Below are positions 41,190 through 50,725 of a stretch of 64,000 nucleotides of DNA, one piece after another; the first letter of the stretch is position 1; each line of letters opens with the position of its first letter. The position numbers and the translations under genes are program-made. The notes under the pieces were generated by a model, which saw nothing but the letters and a program-made list of their open reading frames with translations, was not told where the DNA came from and did not search any database. This stretch comes from JADJEK01 sp052034255 (GTDB taxonomy: Bacteria; Planctomycetota; B15-G4; JADJEK01). Location: positions 1 to 64,000 of the forward strand of contig JBPOIU010000036.1 in assembly GCA_052034255.1 (NCBI GenBank). The letters are read 5' to 3'.

Positions 41190-42796
41190 TCGCGCTGTCG
41201 CTCGCCCTCCTCGCGTTCGCCGCGCCGCGTGACGAACCGACGCTGACCGCGACGTGGAACACGACGACGGTCGAGGTCGGGGAACATGCAATGCTCGACG
41301 TCGTCGTCCGCGGCGAGTGCGCCGTCGACGCGGAGCTCCTCGCATTGCCCGAACTCGACGGCGCGACGTTGTCCGTGGCGAGCGGGCCGGACTACGCGAG
41401 CGACGGCGCCTATCGCTGTTCGTGGCGCATCGACGCCCTTGCGCGACGTGCGGGAGCCTTGGATTTCACGCTGCGCGTGCAGTGCCAGAGCGCCGAAGTC
41501 CGCAGCGTCGTCGCGCCGACGCTGACGATCCGTGGTGGCGCGGTGATCGAGCCGGAGCCGCGGTTCACGCTGACGCCGTCGTCGCCGCGCGTGTACGCGG
41601 GCGAGCCGTTCGCGATCGACGTCGAAGTCCGCTTGAGCCTGCGTGCGTTCGCGAACGGCTACACGCTCGTGCTGCCGTGGTTCAAGGACGTGCTGCGCAT
41701 CGATGCCGCGGCGGTCGGCGATCCGGTCACGTTCGCGATCGACGGGGAACCCGAGCCGATGCGCCTGTCGCGTACGGATGCCGGCGACGCATTGATCGCG
41801 CGCACCACGTTGCATGTCGCCGCGCCGCAGGCGGGTCGATTGACATGGGCGGGGTCGCGCTTGCGACCGCTCGCGCACGGCGGGTCGCGACCCGCGGGCG
41901 CCGCGCCGCGTGATGTCCCGGTTGCCGCCGGCGAAGTCGATGTCGTACCCCTGCCCGCGGAGGGGCGCCCCGCGGGGCACGTCGACGCGATCGGCGTGTG
42001 GAGCGTGCGCAGTTCCGCGGAGCGCGTCGACGTCGCGGTGGGCGAACCGATTCGGGTCGAAGTGGTGATCGAGGCGCAGGGCGGTGACTCCGGCAATCTG
42101 CGCTTCGCGACGCTTCCCGACGCGTGGGCGATCGACGGCTGCGTCGCAACGCTGCGCGAGGATCGGCGCGACGCGCACGCGCGGACGCGCGTCTTCGAGG
42201 TTCGCGCGACGCGCGCGGATGCCCAGCAGATCGCGAGCTACGAGATCGCGACGTTCGATCCGCGGACCCGGCGGTACGTCAGCGGTCGCTCGGAACCCAT
42301 TCCGCTGCGCGTCCGCGAAGGCGGCGCCGCGGTTCCCGAACAACCGCGGTCCACGCGCTCGCGGCTGGCGCTGTTCGCGGTGCTCGGCGCCGGCTGCGGT
42401 CTGCTCGCCGCCTGGGCGTCGGTCGCGGTCCTGCGCGCGCGGGCGCGGCGTCGGGCAAGGCGTGACCCGCGTCGCGTGTTCCAACACATCTGCGCGGAGC
42501 ATGGGGTGGGTGAGCCGCTGCGTGCATCACGGGCTCTTTGCCACGCGATCGCCGTGCTGTGGCGCATCGACGTCGGCGCGCTCGGCGGCGGCGGCGCGCG
42601 CGAGTTTCTCCACGCGGCGGGCGTCGGTTCCGCACTCACCGAGCGTGTGGCGCAATTGATCGACGCCGATGAAGCCGCCGCATTCGCGGGCGGTCGCGCG
42701 CAGGCGTCGTCCGAAAACGATCAACGCCTCGACGAGGCGAAGGCCCTCGTCGAGGCGTTGATCGTCGAGCGCGCCGCCTTCGACTCACGCCGATGA
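41186..42796 (+). CDS. BatD-like (oxygen-tolerance) membrane protein
   Basis: 536 residues, GTG start overlapping batB (GTGA). Signal-like N-terminus (VIALSLALLAFAAP). Several immunoglobulin-like beta modules follow, typical of BatD: TATWNTTTVEVGEHAMLDVV, RFTLTPSSPRVYAGEPFAID, WSVRSSAERVDVAVGEPIRV. One membrane helix lies near residue 395 (LALFAVLGAGCGLLAAWASV), followed by a basic, helical cytoplasmic tail. It ends the operon. A 16-bp stem hairpin about 115 bases later probably stops transcription before rho, which is convergent. Confidence 0.85.
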   Translation: MIALSLALLAFAAPRDEPTLTATWNTTTVEVGEHAMLDVVVRGECAVDAELLALPELDGATLSVASGPDYASDGAYRCSWRIDALARRAGALDFTLRVQCQSAEVRSVVAPTLTIRGGAVIEPEPRFTLTPSSPRVYAGEPFAIDVEVRLSLRAFANGYTLVLPWFKDVLRIDAAAVGDPVTFAIDGEPEPMRLSRTDAGDALIARTTLHVAAPQAGRLTWAGSRLRPLAHGGSRPAGAAPRDVPVAAGEVDVVPLPAEGRPAGHVDAIGVWSVRSSAERVDVAVGEPIRVEVVIEAQGGDSGNLRFATLPDAWAIDGCVATLREDRRDAHARTRVFEVRATRADAQQIASYEIATFDPRTRRYVSGRSEPIPLRVREGGAAVPEQPRSTRSRLALFAVLGAGCGLLAAWASVAVLRARARRRARRDPRRVFQHICAEHGVGEPLRASRALCHAIAVLWRIDVGALGGGGAREFLHAAGVGSALTERVAQLIDADEAAAFAGGRAQASSENDQRLDEAKALVEALIVERAAFDSRR

Positions 42797-42810
42797 CCGG
42801 CGCGGCGCCC

Positions 42811-42827
42811 CGGTCGCGAAGCGACCG
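42811..42827. repeat. Hairpin with GAA loop, shared with 49026-49042
   Basis: CGGTCGC, loop GAA, GCGACCG. The reverse complement of this exact hairpin, plus extra matching G bases, occurs at 49026-49042 behind tatC. It lies 14 bases after the batD stop. Confidence 0.6.
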
Positions 42828-42912
42828 AGTTCAGGGCCGCTGAATCCACGAGTGTTCGGCGGGACGTTTCGCCGCTCGCGGCGGCCGTGTCCATCAGGTT
42901 CACGGCCACCTC

Positions 42913-42947
42913 GCGGAGCGTTCCCTCGTCGCGAGGGAGCGCTCCGC
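42913..42947. terminator. Hairpin between convergent batD and rho genes
   Basis: Arms 42913-42928 and 42932-42947 form a 16-bp stem (one G-T pair) around the loop TCG. No T-run follows on either strand. Position between two converging genes suggests a bidirectional transcription barrier. Confidence 0.5.
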
Positions 42948-42965
42948 AGCGAAACGCGCGCTTCG

Positions 42966-45533
<2,568 letters not shown>

Positions 45534-45668
45534 GAACGGTGATTCTCCGTGGACTTCGGGGGGGCCCGCGAGGCACCAGTGGGGCACCCTCGAATAGGGG
45601 CACCAGGGAGCAGGCGGGCGGCGAGGGCTCGATCGGTGGCTGGCGCGGGTGCGGCGCGTGAGCGGGGC

Positions 45669-46301
45669 TCACACGTGCTCGTTCAGGATCTTTTGGAGGA
45701 GTTCCCGGGTTCGTGCGCGAAGCGGCTCGATCGAGCCAAGGTTCTGGATCATAGAGTCGGCCCGGGCCTTTTTCTGCCCCGTGCTTTGCTGGTTTTTTTC
45801 CCGGCGGTCCAGTTCGTCGGCCGTCCAACCGCGATCCTTCATCGCGCGTTCGCGGCGCAGCGCTTCGGGTGTGTCGACGAAAACGACGGTGTCGCAGAGC
45901 GCATCGAGCCCGGTTTCGAACAGCAACGGCACGTCGAGAACGACGGCCGTGCGACGGCCCGCGGTCGCCAACGCGCTGAGTCGGCTTTCCAGCGTTGCGG
46001 CGACGCGCGGATGGATCAGTGCTTCCAGGTCGCGGCGGGCAGCGGGGTCGTCGAAAACGACCGCCGCCAGCGCTTTGCGGTCGATCGAGCCGCCTGCGTC
46101 CAGAACTCGTGAACCGAACCGATTCACGATCGCGGCAAGGATCGGCGGCTCCGACAGCGTTGCGCGCGCGATCGCGTCGGCATCCAGCACGATCGCGCCG
46201 TGCTCGGCGAACAGGCGCGCGACGGTGCTCTTTCCGCTGGCGATGCCGCCGACGAGTCCGATCGTGACGAGGGGCGGTCGGCGGAGTGGTTTCGAGGTCA
46301 C
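45669..46301 (-). CDS. coaE: Dephospho-CoA kinase
   Basis: 210 residues from a GTG at 46301 with GGGAA upstream; a longer in-frame reading to 46586 has no family character. The P-loop is GLVGGIASGKST, followed by FAEHGAIVLDADAIAR, the HP motif LIHPRV, VVLDVPLLFETGLDALCDTV and the lid region ALRRERAMKDRGW. The enzyme phosphorylates dephospho-CoA, the last step of coenzyme A synthesis. After the domain come helices ending ILNEHV. It lies 135 bases upstream of rho on the same strand. Confidence 0.93.
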   Translation of the reverse strand: MTSKPLRRPPLVTIGLVGGIASGKSTVARLFAEHGAIVLDADAIARATLSEPPILAAIVNRFGSRVLDAGGSIDRKALAAVVFDDPAARRDLEALIHPRVAATLESRLSALATAGRRTAVVLDVPLLFETGLDALCDTVVFVDTPEALRRERAMKDRGWTADELDRREKNQQSTGQKKARADSMIQNLGSIEPLRARTRELLQKILNEHV

Positions 46302-46719
46302 GAGTTCCCGACGGGGGAAGGCCGTGGAGGCCGGTTTGGCGGGCCGGAACGGAGGACGTGGGGGCAGATCACCGTGCGCGCACGGGTCGGTCAAGACCGG
46401 GCGGCGCCCCGATGGGGGCTTCGCGTGGTCAGGGGACCCTCTGGCGCGCGCGGCGCGCGGTTTCGCGATCCTCGGCTCGGAGCTCGAACCAATCGACGAT
46501 CGGCGCGACCGCGACGTGAGCCGCGGCGCGATCGCCGCGGCGGGTCCCTGGGCACAGCCCCGCAGATGTCTGCTCGTCGTCGACAAGGGGCGTTGCCAGA
46601 GGCGGTTCCGTCCCTATAGTGCTCCGGTTTTCCGCGCCGCACCGGATTCTGCACGGACGTGTACGGATCTCGAGGAGCGGTGTTCTCTCTAACGACGATC
46701 TCCCCTCGGAGGATTGCGG
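46302..46719. other. Divergent intergenic region between coaE and the BRCT-like gene
   Basis: About 420 bases with no gene seen. It must hold the coaE-rho promoter (not found) and the promoter at 46593-46620 for the plus-strand gene, plus a ~90-base 5' leader of that gene ending in GGAGGA. Confidence 0.5.
46593..46620 (+). promoter_or_regulatory. Sigma-70-type promoter of the TM/coiled-coil/BRCT-like gene
   Basis: TTGCCA (46593-46598), 16-base spacer, TATAGT (46615-46620): each hexamer has one mismatch to consensus. It predicts a transcript start near 46627 and a leader of about 93 bases before the ATG at 46720. Confidence 0.65.
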
Positions 46720-47949
46720 ATGAGCGTGCGTGAACGAGGTGCCACCGTCGGCATGATGTGGGTCATCGTCCTCATCGTGCTGTTGCTGGCCGCGGGCGGC
46801 TGGATCTATTCACGCGAGACCGAGTTCCAGACGGTCTTGAACCAGAAGAGCGCGGCAGAGCGCCTCGTCGCTGAACGCGACGCCGAACTGCTCACCGCCG
46901 TGGAAGCGATGCAGAAGGTGTCGAACCTCGTCGGCTACAAGGCCGATCCCACGGCGAACTCGAGCAACGACCTGATCGCGAACAAGATCGCCGACCTGAA
47001 GGGTCGCTACCCGAACGACTTCGGCGCCGACGACAAGACGCTCGGCGACGTCGTCGAGCGCTTGGTCGTCATGTACGACAAGCAGGTGACGGCCACGCGC
47101 GATGCCGCGAACCAGTTCCAGTCGGAGCTGACGGCGCGCGGCGCGTCGGACGAGGCGAAGTCCTCCTCCGAGCAGACGCTGCAAGGCCAGATCGCGCAGC
47201 TGAACACGGACCTGCGCGACGAGCGCGACCGCTCGACGAACCAGAAGAGCCAGGACGACGGCCGCATCACGGCGCTGCAAGGTCAGCTCGACGAGTCGAA
47301 TGCGCAGAAGCGCACGATCGAGTCCGACTTCGCGGCCGAGAAGGCGAAGATCCAGAAGGAAAAGGACCAGTCGGACGGCCGCGTCGCCGAGTTGTCGAAC
47401 AAGATCAAGATCGCCGGCTTCGACGAAACGGCGTTCGACGCGGACGGCACGGTCGTCAGCGTCGGTAAGGCCACGGGCACGGTGTTCCTCGACATCGGCT
47501 CGAAGGATCTGCTGCGCCGCGGCGTGAAGTTCGACGTGTTCCGTCACGGCAAGGGCGGCACGTTGATCCCGAAGGGTTCGATCGAAGTCCGCGAAGTCCA
47601 CGCGGAGTCGTCGGTCTGCGCGGTCGTCGGTGAGCTCAATCAGCTCGATCCGATCGCGCCCGGCGACGTCGTCGCGAATCCGCTGTTCAGCAAGACGCGC
47701 GAGAAGGTGTTCGTGCTGCTCGGCAACTTCCCGGTCTACGGCAAGAACTTCCTCGAGAAGCGCATCAAGGACCTGGGTGCCGAAGTCGACTCGACGGTGA
47801 CCAGCCGCACGGATTTCGTCGTCCTCGGCGAGAAGATGCCGGAAGAGGACGCGCTGGAAGTCACGGACACGCCCGAGTTCAAGAATGCGCAGAAGCTCGG
47901 CTGCCAGGTGCTGCGCATGAGCGACATCGAGCGCTTCATCAAGCCCTGA
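46720..47949 (+). CDS. Membrane-anchored coiled-coil protein with C-terminal BRCT-like domain
   Basis: 409 residues. ATG at 46720 has GGAGGA six bases upstream. One membrane helix is near residues 12-30 (MMWVIVLIVLLLAAGGWIYS), then a long Gln/Asp/Lys-rich coiled coil from about 35 to 225 (LQGQIAQLNTDLRDERDRST, AAEKAKIQKEKDQSDGRVAE). A beta domain follows (about 230-320, TVVSVGKATGTVFLDIGSKD). The last ~85 residues look like a BRCT fold (KVFVLLGNFPVYGKNFLEKR, LGAEVDSTVTSRTDFVVLGE). BRCT domains normally bind phosphoproteins or DNA in the cytoplasm; fused to a membrane coiled coil the role is unclear. A good promoter precedes and a good terminator follows, so it is a single-gene, probably well expressed unit. 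Confidence 0.7.
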   Translation: MSVRERGATVGMMWVIVLIVLLLAAGGWIYSRETEFQTVLNQKSAAERLVAERDAELLTAVEAMQKVSNLVGYKADPTANSSNDLIANKIADLKGRYPNDFGADDKTLGDVVERLVVMYDKQVTATRDAANQFQSELTARGASDEAKSSSEQTLQGQIAQLNTDLRDERDRSTNQKSQDDGRITALQGQLDESNAQKRTIESDFAAEKAKIQKEKDQSDGRVAELSNKIKIAGFDETAFDADGTVVSVGKATGTVFLDIGSKDLLRRGVKFDVFRHGKGGTLIPKGSIEVREVHAESSVCAVVGELNQLDPIAPGDVVANPLFSKTREKVFVLLGNFPVYGKNFLEKRIKDLGAEVDSTVTSRTDFVVLGEKMPEEDALEVTDTPEFKNAQKLGCQVLRMSDIERFIKP

Positions 47950-47978
47950 TCCTTCGCTCCGCCACGCGGAACGAACAA

Positions 47979-48012
47979 GCGGCCCGGAGCCCATGGTTCC
48001 GGGCCGCGTTCG
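47979..48012 (+). terminator. Intrinsic terminator after the BRCT-like gene
   Basis: Arms GCGGCCCGGA (47979-47988) and TCCGGGCCGC (47998-48007) form a perfect 10-bp stem with a 9-base loop, followed by GTTCGTTTG. It lies 30 bases after the stop codon and before tatC. Confidence 0.75.
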
Positions 48013-48042
48013 TTTGCAGGCGGGTTTGGTAGACAAGAGCCC

Positions 48043-48891
48043 ATGGCGGATCCGAAGCCCAAAGCGAGGCCGCAGCGCGCGGGTGCCGAGCCGGGTGAAG
48101 ACGGCCTCGGTCGTTCCATGACGATCGGCGAGCACCTCGAGGAGCTGCGCGTGTGCGTGCGCAACTCGGTGATCGCCTTCGTCGGCGCGTTGGCGCTGTG
48201 CCTGATCTTTCAGGATTGGTTGACCGAGCACGTCGCGATCTGGCCGTACCAGCACGCGCGCGAGCTGCTCGCGGAGCAGGGCCGCGATCCCGGACCCTTG
48301 CAGGCGATCGAGGTCACCGAGAAGTTCTTCTTCTACTTCCGGGTCGCGATGTACGCGGCGTTCGTGTTGTCGGCGCCGTTCATCCTTGCGCAGGTCTGGC
48401 GCTTCGTCGGCGCCGGGCTCTATCCGAAAGAGCGTCGCGCGGTGATGCGCGTGCTGCCGGTTTCGATCGTGCTGTTCATGCTCGGGGTCGTCTTCGGCTT
48501 CGTGATCGTCGTGCCGACTGCGCTCGCGTTCTTGCTCGACTACGGCGACCCGACGATGTTCGCGTCCGGCCTGCGCGCCGACGCCTACAACGGGTTCTTC
48601 CTCTTCATGTGCCTGATCCTCGGCGCGGTGTTCGAGTTGCCGTTGCTGCAGGCCGTGCTCGCGAAGTTCGACTTGGTCAGTCCGCGCATGATGGCGTCGA
48701 AGCGGCGCGCGTTCATCGTCGGCGCCAGCGTCGCCGCGGCCGTACTCACGCCAACCGGTGACGCGATCACGATGTCGCTGGTCGCGGCGCCGATCGTCGT
48801 GCTCTACGAGATCGGCATCCTGGTCGCGAAGCGCGTCGCGCCGAAACCAGAAACAACGGTCACCGCGTCCGAGGGACGTGACGCGACCTGA
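48043..48891 (+). CDS. tatC: Sec-independent protein translocase subunit TatC
   Basis: 282 residues with six membrane helices. The N-terminal signature MTIGEHLEELRVCVRNSVIA, the glutamate-bearing FFFYFRVAMYAAFVLSAPFI, the loop QVWRFVGAGLYPKERRAVM and the late helices (YNGFFLFMCLILGAVFELPL; SKRRAFIVGASVAAAVLTPT with the proline-Thr-x-Asp turn) are all typical. TatC recognises twin-arginine signal peptides in the inner membrane. tatA/tatB are not in this window. A repeat element (copy C) begins at the stop codon, and cinA follows after 297 bases. Confidence 0.96.
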   Translation: MADPKPKARPQRAGAEPGEDGLGRSMTIGEHLEELRVCVRNSVIAFVGALALCLIFQDWLTEHVAIWPYQHARELLAEQGRDPGPLQAIEVTEKFFFYFRVAMYAAFVLSAPFILAQVWRFVGAGLYPKERRAVMRVLPVSIVLFMLGVVFGFVIVVPTALAFLLDYGDPTMFASGLRADAYNGFFLFMCLILGAVFELPLLQAVLAKFDLVSPRMMASKRRAFIVGASVAAAVLTPTGDAITMSLVAAPIVVLYEIGILVAKRVAPKPETTVTASEGRDAT

Positions 48892-49121
48892 TCGACTACG
48901 TCCGAGAATCGTCGCGAACAGCGACGACTCTTCCACTAGGTGCGCTCGCCGACGGCAGTCGCCGAATTCACGGGTGAACGGCGTTGAATGACGCGAACGA
49001 CCTGTGAATCCGGCGGTCAAGAAGTCGGTCGCTTCGCGACCGGGGTGCCGCCTCGGACACCTTGTGGGTTCGGCTGCGAATCAACTCCTCGACGCGAGGG
49101 ATTGATTCACGGCCTGTGAGA
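48890..49121 (+). repeat. Mosaic of interspersed repeat parts (copy C)
   Basis: The region between tatC and cinA combines several elements found elsewhere in the window: a 25-base palindrome arm at 48890-48914 with loop at 48915-48921 and a decayed second arm after 48922; a CGGTCGC-TTC-GCGACCG hairpin (49026-49042) shared with 42811-42827; the CCTCGGACACC flank at 49051; and a 26-base motif at 49096-49121 shared with 53025-53050. I see no gene in it. Confidence 0.65.
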
Positions 49122-49188
49122 GGCCGGGCTTGGATTCGCTCGAAGTCGTCGAGCGGAACCCGGCGGCGCCCGTCGAAGGAGGAAACGC

Positions 49189-50460
49189 ATGCGCATCGCG
49201 GCGATCGTGTCCGTCGGTGAGGAGATCCTCGCGGGCGACATCGTCGACACCAACGCGGCCGAGATCGCGAAAGAGCTGCGCGGACTGGGCTGGACGTTGC
49301 GATCGATCCGGACCGTCGGTGACGATGTTCCGGTCATCGCGAACGCACTACGCGACGCCGCGACGGGCAGCGAAGTGGTGATCGTCACGGGTGGCCTCGG
49401 TCCGACGCGGGACGATCTCACCCGCGAAGGTCTGGCCGAAGCGACCGGGGACGTGCTGGTCGAAGACGAGCACGCATGGCAGGCGATCCAGGACTACTTC
49501 GCGCGCATCGGCCGCGTGATGAACCCGACGAATCGCGTCCAGGCCCAGCGTCCGAGCCGAGCTCGGATCGTGCCGAACCCCTTGGGCACCGCGCCCGGAC
49601 TCGATGCGAGGCTCGGGCCGGCGCGCGTGTTCGTGCTGCCCGGTGTGCCGATGGAGATGCGCGCGATGTTGCGGGAAACCGTGCTGCCCGCGTTGATCGC
49701 GGATCGCGGCGGCGCGGAACCGTTGGCGCGTGCCCGAGTCCATGCCCACGGCGTGCCGGAATCGACTGCGGGCCAGTGGATCGCCGAGTGGATGGGCGCG
49801 GGGAAGGACCCATTCGTGGGCATCACGGTGTCCGGCGGCATCCTGACGGTGTCGGTCACCGCGCGCTCGCCGACCGTGGCGGCGCGTGAGCGCGTGACGA
49901 CGATCGCCGACGACGTGTGGCGACGATTCGGCCCCCATGCCTTCGGCCGAGACGGAGTGACGATCGAGGAAGCGCTGCTCGACGTTCTGCGCGCGCGGGG
50001 CGCTCGGCTCGCGATCGCGGAATCTTGCACCGGCGGGCTGGCGGCCCGGCTGATCACCCGCGTTCCGGGTGCTTCGGACGTCTTCGTCCAGGGCGTCATC
50101 GCCTACGCCAATGCGGCAAAGGTACGTCTGCTCGGCGTGGCGCAACAGGCGTTGCGTGATCACGGTGCGGTCAGTGGCGTCGTGGCCCGGCAGATGGCGT
50201 CCGGCGTCGCGGCGTCGGCCGGAGTCGAATGCGGCATCGGAACGACCGGCGTCGCGGGTCCGGGGGGCGGCACTCCGACCAAGCCGGTGGGGAGAGTCGA
50301 ATTCGGTGTCCACTGGCGCGGAGAGACGTGGGAGCGCTCCGCGACGTTCATCGGTGACCGTGAAAGCGTCCAATTGCGCGGAGCTCGATGCGCGCTCGAT
50401 CTCGCGCGTCGGGCCGTGCTCGGAACTCTGGGGGACGACCAGGATCGCGCCAGAGCCTGA
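49189..50460 (+). CDS. cinA: CinA-family protein (MoCF-like domain plus nicotinamide-nucleotide amidase)
   Basis: 423 residues. The N-terminal MoaB/MogA-like domain (1-170) shows GEEILAGDIVDTNAAEIAKE and VTGGLGPTRDDLTREGLAEA. The C-terminal PncC domain (about 265-420) has IAESCTGGLAARLITRVPGA, a GVIAYANAAK strand and the signature GTTGVAGPGGGTPTKPVGRV. The second domain hydrolyses nicotinamide mononucleotide to nicotinate mononucleotide (pyridine nucleotide recycling); the first may be an ADP-ribose pyrophosphatase. GGAGGA precedes the ATG. It follows tatC after a repeat-filled gap and precedes a tRNA gene. Confidence 0.94.
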   Translation: MRIAAIVSVGEEILAGDIVDTNAAEIAKELRGLGWTLRSIRTVGDDVPVIANALRDAATGSEVVIVTGGLGPTRDDLTREGLAEATGDVLVEDEHAWQAIQDYFARIGRVMNPTNRVQAQRPSRARIVPNPLGTAPGLDARLGPARVFVLPGVPMEMRAMLRETVLPALIADRGGAEPLARARVHAHGVPESTAGQWIAEWMGAGKDPFVGITVSGGILTVSVTARSPTVAARERVTTIADDVWRRFGPHAFGRDGVTIEEALLDVLRARGARLAIAESCTGGLAARLITRVPGASDVFVQGVIAYANAAKVRLLGVAQQALRDHGAVSGVVARQMASGVAASAGVECGIGTTGVAGPGGGTPTKPVGRVEFGVHWRGETWERSATFIGDRESVQLRGARCALDLARRAVLGTLGDDQDRARA

Positions 50461-50630
50461 TGGATCGTCGGAGTGGTCTTCGACGGCGTCGAGTGACCTG
50501 TGGCCACGTGAGCACTCGACCCCGGTGCCGGCCCCCTCGAAGACCGGTTCGTGACGACTTCTTCGTCCATGCGCCCACACCGGCTTTGACGCTGGGCGCG
50601 TGGGTTTGCTACGACTCGGCCTGTTCGAAG

Positions 50631-50705
50631 TACCCCGTGGTGTAATTGGTAACACATCAGATTTTGGTTCTGAGTTTCCAGGTTCGAGTCCTGGCGGGGT
50701 AACCA
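50631..50705 (+). tRNA. tRNA-Gln (anticodon UUG)
   Basis: A complete cloverleaf: acceptor TACCCCG (50631-50637) with CGGGGTA (50695-50701), anticodon stem TCAGA/TCTGA around loop TTTTGGT with anticodon TTG at 50664-50666, T-arm with GGTTCGAGTCC, discriminator A and encoded CCA (50703-50705). It reads CAA (and by wobble CAG). No terminator follows; the next gene starts 21 bases after the CCA, so tRNA and lipoprotein gene may share a transcript. Confidence 0.95.
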
Positions 50706-50725
50706 CACCCAGCGATCGGGTTCCC

